Shown: piece by piece, positions 1 through 11,884 of the stretch
Numbering within the stretch: the first letter of the stretch is position 1
Layout of the letters: each line of letters starts with the position of its first letter
From: Setaria digitata
Lineage: Eukaryota > Nematoda > Chromadorea > Rhabditida > Setariidae
Assembly: GCA_003640385.1 (NCBI GenBank)
Contig: RCAB01000139.1
Span: forward strand, 1-64,000
Reading direction: 5' to 3'
Length of the DNA: 64,000 nt
The notes under the pieces: generated by a model
What the model was told of the DNA's origin: nothing
Databases searched by the model: none
The model's input: only the letters and a program-made list of their open reading frames with translations
Translations under genes and position numbers: made by a program

Positions 1-116
1 TCGTTAATACATTCCGACGGCTAGTGGTCAGCCTCTCTGAGAGTAATGCATTTGTAAAGATGTGAAATATTTCTTTTTAAATTCTGCTTCTGTTAGATAT
101 CATTTTCATTTTTCAG

Positions 117-324
117 ATCGATCACTTTCCAACAAGTTATTTTATTGGGAATACTTTGTTGTATCGAAGGTTGGTATCAGTATCTATTCTGGATTACACT
201 GTATGTTATTGGCATCTATGATAAAGATTCGTTCTCAGTGCTGAAGAGCGATCGGAAGATGAGAAGCACACGTCTAAGACGGATTCAGCAGACTGGCCTT
301 CTTAATTTCTACAAAAAAGTATGA
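117..324 (+). CDS. 3'-terminal exon of an unidentified membrane protein (5' part outside window)
   Basis: An acceptor (tttttcag, ending at 116) opens a frame of 69 codons that closes with TGA at 322-324. The first base completes a codon from an exon left of the window. About 25 hydrophobic residues near the start (core motif GILCCIEGWYQYLFWITLYV) form one or two membrane segments. They are followed by a short Lys/Arg-rich tail rich in K, R and Q, ending FYKKV, as expected for a cytosolic C-terminus. An AATAAA polyadenylation signal follows at 427-432, about 100 bp after the stop, which fits a last exon. I do not recognise the family. Coding character is judged from composition, the splice site and the downstream poly(A) signal; the rest of the gene is not visible. 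Confidence 0.5.
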
Positions 325-426
325 GTATTTCTCTGTTGAGCCATACATATCACAAAAAAAAAAATTTTAAACAAAATTTTAAGGGTCATCTTCGATACTT
401 TTGATCAGTCTTGCTGTTGATTAGTC

Positions 427-432
427 AATAAA
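427..432 (+). promoter_or_regulatory. Polyadenylation signal AATAAA
   Basis: Canonical hexamer about 100 bp downstream of the stop of the membrane-protein exon ending at 324; the position suits 3'-end formation of that gene. Confidence 0.4.
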
Positions 433-3400
433 AACACACGTGTCAGTGAAATTCTGCTTGTTGTTTGAGCAAAAATTATGACTTAATTAATCTGTTGCTT
501 TTATTGTGCTGTCGAAAGATAGCGCAATGGTAGTTTTTTGACATCTAGCAAGAAAGGCGTACGATCATCAGTTAAGTAAGAAGTACAATCACCAATCAAG
601 TACTGTTGTAGGCACTCTTCAGCAAGGTGCATCTATCATCTGACGCGCACTGTCGACGAGTTTCTAAACCGCCGTCATCCAAAATATACGTCATTCTGGA
701 GAGTCCGGAGTGACTGGTAATCTATTCTCTGTTCAGTTTTTTCGTCAGGAAACATCCATTACTGAAAGAACCTAAACATTCCTTTTTCTTGATGACTTAA
801 GTTGTTATCTGGATTTCATTGAATATTTCCGGATATTTTCAATTGATTATTTTCGGGTATTTTTTGTAATTGCAAATTCAGATTTGAAATATTCAGTTAA
901 AATTATGTTATACTTCTAAAGAATGTTTGAAGGTAGTGGAGGAGGAAATGCAAATTTTTTTTCTAATCTATCGGTTTTCTTCCAGGATATGAATTCTTAA
1001 GGATCCGATAAACTGCACCTGTGCTTCGGCTACATCTCCCTCTACAGGTTGATAGTGTTGAAATAATGTGCAGGATCGGACAATTTTCTGACTTAATTTC
1101 TGTCTCAGGTCAGATGGTCAAGAAAACTACTATCCAATTCATTCTTTCGTAAAGAAGAAATATCCTCAATAACTATCAGCATCAATTATCAGTTCAGGAT
1201 TACAGTTTTTTAATCGATTTGAAAGATAAGAAAGATGTGACTATTTTTCCCCATTAATGTAACTTTTAACTGGAAATTTTTGTTCATCACTAATTCTTCG
1301 CACGATCTCAGAACAAGTCATTCTAGAAGGAAGAAATGGATGATATCGCTTGAAACTTGCCTTCTTTCAACCGTTTACTTCTTTTTTTAACGTTTGAAAA
1401 GTAAACGTATAAAAAATTTCAAGAACTTCCCTTCTTCATATCACTTCTACAAGCGTCGTGCTTGTTTACAAGAGATTCTTATCTTTTCACTTAAACTGAT
1501 AACCGATCCACTTTAATTTATCAGTGTTAATGATATTATATGACCTCAGTGATTTTTGAAGAATTCATCTTCCATTTTTTGATTACGGTAAAAAACCGTA
1601 AGGCTTTTTGGAAATAGACATAATCAATAATGACTAAACTGAAAATTCACCAATTTTTCGGTTGCTAGCAGTTTTCATTATCATATCAATGATAATCATG
1701 TGTACAATTGCTATAGTTCATTGTTATTTTGTGATTAGATCAGTTTTGACAGGAATATTTTTGAGTGAAAACTGATTTGTTTGTATCTATGGAAAAGATT
1801 GTTCAATTACAATTGTTTGTTAATAATGCTGTAATTTCACCCAATTATTTTTTTAGAGACTCTTCCAGTGATAAGTGATAGTAATAAATAGTTAATAAAA
1901 GTAAATAATAAATAGCAAATCAATTTTGGAAAAACTCTAATGCATCACGTTAATCCTCATGGATATGAATTGTTTGTTGTTCCACACCTTATTTACTTAC
2001 TTTCTTAGGTCAGTAATTGATTAGGAAAAAACTAGGAAGAAAAACTATGAAAATGGTCAGAATTTTTTTTAAAAACAATTAACTTCGCTGCATCATTTCG
2101 TTCTTTCCATCTTTCATCCTTTTTNCTTAGGAAAAAACTAGGAAGAAAAACTATGAAAATGGTCAGAATTTTTTTCAAAAACAATTAACTTCGCTGCATC
2201 ATTTCGTTCTTTCCATCTTTCATCCTTTTTTTTCATCAGAATCACAATATCAACGATTAAACTGATAAACTCATCATTTTCCTAATCAGTTATCCATTCC
2301 TCCATAATTTAAAGCTAAAAATCAATTTACCATTTATGAACTCAAAATTGAAGAGTTACTAATTTTAATTCATATCAAAGGAAGCAGAATGAAACTCCCA
2401 ACTATTGATCAAAGTAAATGATAAAAGAGTAACTGAACTTTTCTGGTTTTGATGCAAATTAAAGTCTTAATTGTGAATAAACTAAATCGCAAAATGTGAT
2501 TTGTAGCCGAAGATTTGAAGGATGACTGCTACAAGGAAATAAGCTGTACAAATCGTCTAAGTCAGAGAAAATATTTAAACTAAGTAGGATACAATTCAAT
2601 TCAAATCTCACGTCAAATAATTTATTACTTTTTAAATGGGCAAAAATCGGTTGCATTTTTTTTGAAAAATTGACAGAGGGTAGGAAATCACTTGATTGTA
2701 TCGTTGACATTAAGAATTTGAACTTTCGTAACACGTCCACGTGTGCGTGTTACGTGCATGCGTGGGACTTTTATTTGATCATAGCTCTAAGATCTTGTCC
2801 TATGACAGTTTGAAAAATTTTTTTAAAGAGTTTCTTCAAAATTAGAATTCAAATTTTTCTGGGTGCTAAAGAAGCCCTTAATTTAAGTTTCATTTCTAAA
2901 CCATCTAATGGACTACTTTTTGTTCCTCTAAGTTAGTTCATCGCTTACGTTATACGTTAAGATCATAAAAACTCGAAACGTGTTTTCCACTGAATGAATT
3001 TTGATTTTATTATATTAAGCTAAACTCCCTTTCTTCCCTAAATAGACTTTCTTTCTAAATAGAAAAATGACTATTGGATAAAAAGAAATAGCAGTTTCTT
3101 ATAGCTAACAAACGATTGTGAAGTTTAGATGCATTATCAGTTCGAGTCACCTTAAATTGTTTTCATTTTCATCAGTTATCTTATCGTTATCAGAAATTTA
3201 TTCGTAGATAAGTAGTGATAAGTTACGTTTTCGAACAGAACTTTTTACTACTTATAAAGATGAATTTTGCATCCTGACTTGCTCATAATGAAGTGTTGAT
3301 AAATCAAGTTCGCTTGATATATTTCCCAGTATCACTTACCTCTTAAATAGGAGTGTTGAAATTGATACTAAAGTTTGGTAGAAGACGAAGCTGGAATTGA

Positions 3401-5644
3401 AATTCATTTTAGGTCAAAATTTGTTCATTTCTTGGCATTTTATTTTTTTTCCTTTTCTCATAATTGCTATTTTCTTTTTTCTTTGAGTTCATAAGCATTT
3501 TTTTTCACACGCGATACTCAAATGAAAATGAATTTTAAACACTTAAAGTTTAATTAGCGAATTAAAATGTAAATTACATGATGCTTTATTTTAGCTTGAG
3601 AGAGATATTGGAAGAAAGAAGTCCAATTTTTAGTTAAGACTAATTATTTTTAAGTGGCTAAGAATATTTCCTTGGTGACTTTGACTGACTTTTTTTTCCT
3701 TATCATCTGTCACATGTTACATTCATGATTGCTGTTTCATTGATTTTTGCTTGTCGCTAATTACTAATGTCGTGGAAATGATTCGAAAGTTTAAAGTTTT
3801 TTTTTAAGAAGAAAATATTCATTTCCCCTATGTAGAAAATTAAGAAAACATTTATGGAAAAAGAAATCTGAATGCATTCAATGCTATTAATCAGAATGCT
3901 TATACGTGTATGCGTGCTGGAATCAAATCAGAAATATTTAGGAGAGAAGTAATGTATGTCATCTTTTTATACAGTGACGCAATTCAACTGTATTTCAACT
4001 TTTTAATAAACTGCTATTTATAATTTTAATTTATGCTTTTGTTTGCATCTATTACAAAAATTTCAGATGGGATTTAATGCTACTTGAGATTAAAATGGAT
4101 TTCAAAAAAGTTTTAATTTCGAACAATAAATTTGAATGGAACATTCTGCAAAACAGAACAAAACATCGATGGACTTTGAATGAGGAAAAGTAAGGAATAA
4201 TTCTTTACGCCACTTTGTAGTATTCTGACGTGTTTTCTCTCGAGCGATTGACATTTCTGATTTTCAGGGTACTGGACAAAGTAAATCTTGAGAGGAAATA
4301 GATATTTTTAGTGGAAGGCACCGATGGAAAGTATCTAAAACGGTGTCATCAAGCAAACTGCACTAGGAACTATTTCTTCAGCCACTATTCCTACTATGCT
4401 TTTGTCTAGGAAGTTGTAGACAAACTAGCAATCTGTCTTGGCCCACAGTCGAGCAAGCTAATTTACTGTTCAGTAGTCACTTATTGATCATACAACTTTA
4501 TTTGCCAACTTGTTTCTCAGTTTTATTCATTCTCACAGGTAATGGTAATCTTCATTCCTTTGTTATTTGATATATTCACTTTGTATCTCGGTGGTTGATG
4601 GTGACATTTGCTTGGTAATAGTCTAGCCTAGTCTATTCTAGCAGCAAACACTATTATAGGTATCATTATGGAATTCGTGATAAGCTGCCACTCAATCAGT
4701 TAATGCTCAATTTCAGTTATGAAAAATATATTATTTCATTCTGTTCTTTATGACTCTTTTTTCATTTCCATCTATTTTTCTCTTTTATGCTTCTTTTCAT
4801 TCCATTTCTACTTATTTTTTTTATTATGGATGTTCAATGATGCTCCCTGGGATATATGCATGACTAAAGATTCTCAAAAATAGCAATGTCACTATTGATT
4901 ACATGCTATCACCCATATGATATCCAGCACTGATCACTTAATAGCAGCTTGAAGACTAATTCGGATCAGAATTTATGTGAAATTTTGTCAGGAATATTCG
5001 AATTATTAATAAACTTCGCTAATTAAGCGACTTTTCAAGACCCTTTGAAATTTTTTGAGCCAATAATTTGAAGATGAATTGATCATTAAAGAAAGTATTA
5101 AAAAAGTGATATATTTCAGTTTCATTATAACTGAAAATTTTGTTCGCCCAATTCCCCAAAGAGAACTCATAGTGGAAAGCGAAGTTAATGAGATGAAATG
5201 AATATTGGAGACATAAAGTTTCATTGCCACCGATTCACTTCACAAAAGGAACAGTGGAAATGTGATGGTTTTCTTAAATTTCAAAACACAAAATAATTCG
5301 AAAAACGTTCATGTGGAAGGAATCATGTAAGGATCATTTATTCGAAGAAATGCAAGCAGAGCAGCGAAGAAACTAAGGCATGTATATGTTTCGCTTTTCC
5401 ACTACTTTTCTTATTTCCCCTTCTTGATTTCTTATCGTTATTTTTATCACTCCTCTCACCTTCCGAAGGATTATAATAATATCTAGTATTGTTTGCAATT
5501 TAAATGGCCTAAAATGACCTGAAGAGCACGAATACTGATATCATTTCAGACTATCCGTCAAATATTCCTTTATCTCAGAAAAGAGATGTAACTTGTTATT
5601 ATTCATTTCATTTCTGAGGTGAAATGTTCAAATTTGCTTTGTAG
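433..5644. other. Intergenic stretch, no confident gene
   Basis: AT-rich sequence with no gene I can support. One segment, 612-716, is higher in GC, is flanked by an acceptor (tgttgtag) and a donor (ctg|gtaatc), and is open in one frame for 35 codons, so it could be an exon (possibly untranslated) of an unresolved transcript. A second bounded segment (988-1047) has stops in all frames. A duplicated block around an N lies at 2020-2231. Confidence 0.4.
2020..2231. repeat. Near-identical 100-bp duplication flanking an N (assembly join)
   Basis: The block starting with ttaggaaaaaactagg before the N at 2125 is repeated almost base for base after it, ending in the same ctttcatccttttt. Two copies meeting exactly at an N look like the unmerged overlap of two contig ends rather than a real tandem duplication. 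Confidence 0.75.
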
Positions 5645-5672
5645 GCAGAAAAAGTCAGCTGTGCAAAGTATC

Positions 5673-8600
5673 ATGGATTTACATACACGGCTTTCACAGC
5701 AGGCTCCAGCTACGATCAATCCACGATTCTTTGATTCCAAACAGATGTTTCCATCGATTACTATTCCTGCTAGTTGGAATGAGCCTTATTTCTTACCAAG
5801 GTTGTATTTTTATTCCACATTTTTTAATTTGAATCTCAAAAGTCAATCATTTTAACTGATTTTTCGATCAGCTACCAATAATGTTTTTTAAATCAATTTT
5901 TGGTCGAAATTCGACATTACCCCATTGAACCCTGCTTGCTATTATCTCAGCTTTGCAATTTAAACAGGTCACTGATCCTGCGAGACTTAGGTTCGTTAAA
6001 TCGATATCGAATTGATTCGATTCGAGATGATATTTGATTTCATAACTGCAACTGAACATGGAAGAATGAGGCCCGTGTGACATACCCTTCTCTTCCATTC
6101 CTTTCTTTTGCAAATCATTTATAGCAAATTTCGGGAGTTGTTTATCACATACAAAGTTAGACAAACCTTCTGAATCACCACTTAGTGTAAACATCAACAC
6201 ACTCACTAATCTTCATTATTACTAATGTCGTCTGTCACATAGGTTCCAATTAATAATCAATAATAAATGACAAGAGCAAAGGCCTGAACATTCTGAAGGT
6301 AGTGAAAAAGCTACTAGCTTACTGAGAAGCCTTGTTTTAAGGTATTTCATTACAGTTGACTTTTGAATTTATTATTGCTAGTCAGACAAATAAATTTGCT
6401 AATTGTTTCATAACTGTGTAAAAAAGTAACCTTTGGTTCAAATGAATCAGATCTCAACTCTTTGATCTTCTTAATCCGAGAAGAACGGATAAAGTGCAAG
6501 CGAAATTATTTTGTCTTACACTATCTACTCGGAAGAAGTCGAATTCCGAACTTCAGTCCATTTAGCTTCACTTTGCTTACTTTTCATCACATCTAAGTCC
6601 AATAGAGAAAATGTTTCAAATGTGCTTTGTACGTAATGCGCTAAAATTTTTGCTCATTCTTGTTTGTCGTCTGAATTGGATCTATTAAAACACAACTTTG
6701 ACTAGTAATCCTCCAGTTTTCATATTCTGGGTACCTGTTCCTTGGTGATAAGCCTGCAACCTCTTCATTTACTGTTAGTTGTTTAACTTTCCTTTATTCT
6801 TTGGAAATTTTGCCTTCACAAAGCAAGTGATCTAATTTAGCAATTTCAGGACTTCATAGTACGCCTCAATTTTTAAATTCTTCAGAAATCAGTTTCAAAA
6901 AAAAGAAAAAATAATTGTAATCTCACTTTCAGGACAAATCAAAAACGAACCCGAAAGGTAATTTCTATTGTTAAATCGTCCAAAAACCGTTGAATCAAAA
7001 TGTTACGCAATGACTATTGGCCGCTTGAGATTTCCAATTAACCCAAGTCTATACGTAATTACCATTTAGCCCACAACAAAGTTATTTACTTATAATCCCT
7101 TCCTATTTGACTCAGTATCTCCCTAGATTGTGTTACGATCCATTAAAGGTTAATTTCTTAATTTTTATATCAAATATCCACGTTAATTCTTTCTATGCGC
7201 CAGTTAGCCTGAGATCTCGAAGGTGAGTCACCATAATCAGTTTTTAATTTTCAAAATTCTCCGGCAAAGTATCGTCTGGCTATTATCTCAAAAGAAGCCA
7301 AGAAATTCCCACAAATGGAAGCGCCCATTCTGCTTGCTACTTTTGCAGTAAGTAACAACCGATCATTAAGACGAAAAATGTTTCAAATAAAAATATTCCG
7401 CCAGTGCTTGGCAATACTCATTTATATGAACTCTCTTCCTTCTCCGTAAGATGGAACCGCTTAACGAAACCTTTGAAAACTTCCAAAGAATGATTTAGTG
7501 ACCTTCATGTCGCCATACCTAAATCTCGCTCCATCACCTATCCTAGGATGTACCTTTTCTTCATGTTTCAAGAAGCTCTCATAAAATTTCTACATAAATA
7601 AAAGATTTTGACAATTTTGTCTTCCTAAATTGCTAAATGTTTGTCTTTTTCCATGCACTTCAACGGATTAGGTATGGATTACGCACTTTTGACTACAGCT
7701 GGGGACAAGCCAAAGCCATAAAACAAATAAATTATATTTTATGCCCGGGTGAATAATTTTTGTGAGTAAAATAAAGAAGTTATATTTTTGTGAGTAAGTT
7801 GTACATATCCATCTGGTTTCGCTAAAGTACTCGCTGTTGACGAAAAGCATATAGATGAGCAAATTAGAGAGTCAGGTGATTAAGGGTTGCGAACTCGAAA
7901 TTGAGAAGTAATATATGTAGTATTGACGCAAAAGGGTACGCAGTGCATATGAGATTCTGATTTTACTTAATACGATGTCAAAACTTTTTGTTTGCAACTT
8001 CAGAAAAACACAACGAGGCGAATTTTTCTGATCAGAAATGCTGAAGCTGCTGACTTTGGTGGTCTGCGAAACAACAGGGCGTTCCTGAATCACAATAAAC
8101 TTGCCAAAGTTAGACTTGAAAAGTTGCTAGTAATATTTAAAATTTGAACTTACTTAATGGCCAACCTGTAATCCAATCTCTTTTCTTTCCGGTAATTTTC
8201 TCCTGTCAGACGTTCTGGTTTTTTCGGCAAGTTTGACGAAACAAATCAAGCGTAGTAGATCACTGCAGATGGATACGAGTCAGGCAATAGTGACCATCAC
8301 TCGACCCGGTGGTTCTGAAAGCCATGTAGATGATCCACCACTAACACAAATCGGCCGTGCTAGTGCTGAACTTGTTGGCCGTTCTTTGTCCAAAAAAAGC
8401 TTCCGGATTCATACCATATACACTTCACCCTCTCTTAGGTGCTTGCAGGTTTGCTTCAAATCCTCAATGAAATTTGATAATTTTTTAAATTCGAATTAAA
8501 AATAACAAAATTGTTCATGGAAAGACTAAATCAGTAAAAGATGTTAGAAATAAATCTGTTTCGAGAGAACAACTGTAGTATGGTGGAAATGAAATTAAAC

Positions 8601-9856
8601 TTTCATTACTTAATGGCTTTTAGACAGCCATTGCTATCATGTCGACGATAAATTGCCGTGAATCGATAAGGTTACGTATCGAACCTGCTCTTTTTGAACC
8701 ACTGAGCTTCACTGGAAAGGTCATCTTAAAAATTTGTTTAGTGCTACGTTAACACAGCTCATTTGATTAAGCAACTCGTCTTTTGGTATCAGTTTTTCAG
8801 TTTCTTTAGGTGCCACAATTTCTGAGTCTACGAGATCTTCGAGCAAATGGATATGTTTGCGACGAGCGCTACATACCAGTCGTGTCAATCAGTGATCTTA
8901 AATCTTCACTTCAGCAGGTTAATTACACCTGAGAATTCATTTATGCAGATGTTTTACTGCGAGAGAATCATTTAATTAAATGAAGAGATTCTTCTTAAAT
9001 ACAAAATGGGATTTCTTGAGATGTCTCGGTTCATACCCTTTTCTTAGACAAATTTAGGAAGTGAGGCCGAGTGATATCCAACTGCGAGTGGAGAAAGCCG
9101 CCAATAGAATTCTTTCTGGACGAAAGCAAGAAGGAGGAATACTGATTATATCTCATGCCCCAGTGCTTGACACCTTGTACAGGTAGCTTTTTCTCCTCCG
9201 AAGCTCAGCAGAACTCCCCTACTCTTCACTCCATTTATCCTTGCAATAAATCAGAACGAATAAGGTGGTGCAACGGGAACTTCAACTTCCTCCTTTAGTT
9301 AATGTCCTCTTTTATTGACGTCGCTGTGGCCAGAAGCCAATCACACTGACCTATTGCCTAAGCCTATATGGGGTTCTTTATGAAATGTTTTTGAAGCTAT
9401 ATAATATGAAGCATATATATCTGGAGGAAGGGAAAACATAGGATTAGGGAAATGGTTGGGCTATTGTGAGCAAAATTCATAAAAAAGGCAGGTCATTAAT
9501 AGTGTAGCGGTTGACCCCCTGTACTAGGCCTTCGCTGATTTGTATGTCAATCACTCTGTTCTGAGAAAGCATCCATCATTAATTAGCTTTTATTAATTTC
9601 CGTAATTGTCCAGAAGTTTCTTTTCAAGCTTGAATTCTCAATTAGAACTCTGGAATTCAGGATAGTAACAAACCGGACTGACATGCCACGGACGATGGGT
9701 GACATGCAGCGTCTCATACATTACTATCCACGTTGTTCCGTGACTATTTTGCAGTACAATTCAGTGACAGAAATGTGGGAAAATCGACAAGATATTGTTC
9801 CACCGTTGACATTTTGGCATACAAATTGTATTGTTAATGTACCCAATTTCGATTAA
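5673..9856 (+). CDS. UBASH3/TULA-type histidine phosphatase-family protein, probably catalytically impaired
   Basis: Phase-consistent exons: 5673-5800, 6933-6957, 8004-8061, 8210-8448, 8624-8719, 8810-8917, 9058-9182, 9661-9856 (975 nt, 324 residues). The start follows an acceptor at 5644 (tgctttgtag) by 28 nt, suggesting trans-splicing. The C-terminal two-thirds resemble the phosphatase domain of UBASH3A/B: DDPPLT, then IYTSPSLRCLQ (substrate Arg), IRLRIEPALFE, ILIISHAPVLD (second catalytic His) and a C-terminal block ending VPNFD. Family members open with RHGE, whose His takes the phosphate; here exon 8004 reads IFLIRNAEAADFG, so that His is Asn. No UBA or SH3 domain is visible. Active relatives dephosphorylate phosphotyrosine; this one may only bind. 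The donor at 8062 (gtctgc) is weak, so the 8061/8210 junction is the least certain part. Confidence 0.75.
5868..6194 (-). CDS. Hypothetical 108-residue ORF on the opposite strand inside a TULA-like intron
   Basis: An uninterrupted minus-strand frame of 108 codons from ATG at 6194 to TGA at 5868, lying entirely in the 5801-6932 intron of the plus-strand TULA-like gene. Composition is protein-like: an acidic, Gly/Lys-rich N-terminal third, then a stretch with Cys pairs (SCSYEIKYHLESN and VTCLNCKAEI) alternating hydrophobic and polar residues as in a beta-sandwich. It could be an intronless nested gene or a single exon of a larger minus-strand gene; I found no convincing partner exon or signal peptide. 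Nothing identifies a function. Confidence 0.35.
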   Translation of the reverse strand: MFTLSGDSEGLSNFVCDKQLPKFAINDLQKKGMEEKGMSHGPHSSMFSCSYEIKYHLESNQFDIDLTNLSLAGSVTCLNCKAEIIASRVQWGNVEFRPKIDLKNIIGS

Positions 9857-10078
9857 ATTTTTTAAATGACAAATTTTTAAGCAAAAAAAAAGCAATTTTT
9901 TAAATTCTTTTTGTTTTTAAAATAAGCATTTATTTTGAAAAACATCATTTGATTCTTTTTTAGATAAGCTGTGGAAATATTCCTAAAATAATCACTATAT
10001 TTTTTAATTCCATTTATTTTAATGTTAAACTCTTCTTTTTCAATTAAAAGATCTCTAATTTTAGTCATATATATTTTA

Positions 10079-10116
<38 letters not shown>

Positions 10117-11587
10117 TTAGTCATATATATATATATATGACTAAAATTAAAAAAGCTTTCAATAATATTAATTAATTAAATAATAATGGCTGCATCATTG
10201 TTTCTATTACCATTTTTCTTAACTGATGTCGACAATAATAGCAATATTTGCTATCATTATTACTTTTATTATTAATCTGTTTCTAGTGAATTTTTTTAAT
10301 ATCATAATGACTTTCAACAATTTTCTTGCCGTATTCAATAAATTTACCACGCATAAAGTTTCGTTGATTCCTAATGCTAGTGAAGTAGGAAATTTATTTT
10401 TAACATATTTTTTAGCAATACTACTCAAATCCGTGCTATTCCAGGATGAAATCATAAGGTATCATTTTTATTGACTGATGACGATTTTAAAATTTGGAAA
10501 GTTTAACCGAATAGCAATCAGCGAAGGCTAGAAATGAATGACTTGAAGCAAATCAAAAACCACTCGGATTTTTAAATGTGTCTTCAATAAGATTTGCGTT
10601 AAATGTTCACATTGAGAAATAATATAATCCATTAAAAAGAAAAAAATTACTAAAAATTAAGAAAAGGACTATATTACTTCCATTTGTTGTTGCTATGCCT
10701 TTTGTTAGAATGGATAAGTAACATCGTTGAGGGTGACGTTACTCATTCATTTCACAATCCTCTCAATTTTTTTTCTATCGAAAATCCTCGCTGTGAAGGG
10801 TATAAATTTTAATATAAGTCTGTTTCTCGACATGCATTAAGCTATCGATGTAAGCTTAAAATAACTTCCAAGTTTCTTCAGATCAATATTTTCAATGATT
10901 CATTTTATAATCAATTTCGCTTTCTCATCATTAATTTATATTTAAAACTCACGTTCATCTTAAGGAAAAAAGAAAGGAAAACAATCAGAGAGTTAGGTTC
11001 GATTTAAATGTTTCCTAACAGCCCAGAAATATTGTAATTTTCATTGGACTATTAGCTACAATCTAATTTATTAACAGCAGATTGTTTTACTGTAACTGTC
11101 ACGGTTTAAAATATAAATAATGCTCGAAGATTGTCACTGTTAAAAAGCAATATGATTACTGTAACAGAATTTTGGATTGTATTTTCCAGTGATTAGAATA
11201 TCGCTTTTGTCTTGGTTGTAACCAAATGGTTGATAATCAATTTAATTGGTTAATTTTGAAAGTTTCTTTGTGGTGGCGTATGATGAAGATTGAAATGAAT
11301 ATTATTTGGAGTTTGTTATAAATTAGCTGTCAGAGAATTTCTTTGAACCATTTGTCTTTCTGGCAACTCATAGAGTATACATACCCAAGTTGCAAGAGAT
11401 TGTAAAACGATTTCGATTTCTTTCTTTTAACTCTTTCTACTTCCCTTTTCTTAATCTTTCAATCTCTTCCACAGTGAAGTGCTTCATTTCAGCTCCTTTA
11501 TTTACTTCTGTATCTTTATTCAAAGAAGTTGAACATTTTTCTTTTGGGATTCATTTTTGCGGTGGGAAAAATGGGTGCTTGAATCTA
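9857..11587. other. Non-coding, AT-rich; contains a TA hairpin
   Basis: Downstream of the TULA-like stop. Mostly A/T runs, one dinucleotide hairpin (10056-10149). Short open frames on both strands at 10.2-10.5 kb overlap each other and are made of Ile/Leu/Phe/Asn codons, as expected by chance in such sequence. Confidence 0.5.
10056..10149. repeat. TA-core hairpin with 17-bp perfect inverted arms
   Basis: Left arm taattttagtcatatat (10056-10072) is the exact reverse complement of atatatgactaaaatta (10133-10149). Between them lies a (TA)n tract of about 30 bp interrupted by tttttag. This is a small MITE-like or expanded-microsatellite hairpin. Confidence 0.7.
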
Positions 11588-11884
11588 TTATGCTTTTTTG
11601 GTTGCTTTTTTGTTTTCATCATTCCTGTAAGCATTGTAACTGACAACAGTTGGATCAATCGGATCATCTCTTGCCCGAGGAAGCAATTTGTCAAGGAAAT
11701 TGTGGCCAGGCAGCAAATTCACTTCTTCTAGCAGTAGCGCAAGACTAAGACTTTTCCAGTACTAACAAGTTGTTTCATATCTGCATAAACAATAAACGAT
11801 GAATTTCCGTGCTTGCTGGAACCTATCCAACGATAACTTCCTGGCGTAAACTTATCTTTATTCAAAGACGTCTTCAAATGTGAG
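11588..11884 (-). pseudogene. Frameshifted minus-strand coding relic, dipeptidyl-peptidase-like in part
   Basis: Raised GC and two overlapping minus-strand frames give protein-like text that must be joined by frameshifts. One frame gives SLTFEDVF; a second continues as NKDKFTPGSYRWIG and FIVYADMKQLVSTGKVLVL before TAG at 11728-11730. A third stretch, LLEEVNLLPGHNFLDKLLPR, runs to TAA at 11588. The first two segments recall the start of the beta-propeller of dipeptidyl peptidase IV-like proteins (LxxEDxF then SxxWI); that resemblance is from memory and weak. It is called a relic because no intron arrangement restores one frame. Confidence 0.25.

Noticed and set aside
8233..8341. TRPGG in the TULA-like exon as the RHG catalytic motif
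   Set aside because: Alignment with UBASH3 places this segment just before DDPPLT, matching the family's RSGG/RSRG stretch; the true motif position is in the exon at 8004.
11390..11731. 113-codon plus-strand frame
   Set aside because: Phe/Ser/Leu-rich, no splice or start context, and it overlaps better minus-strand coding-like text.
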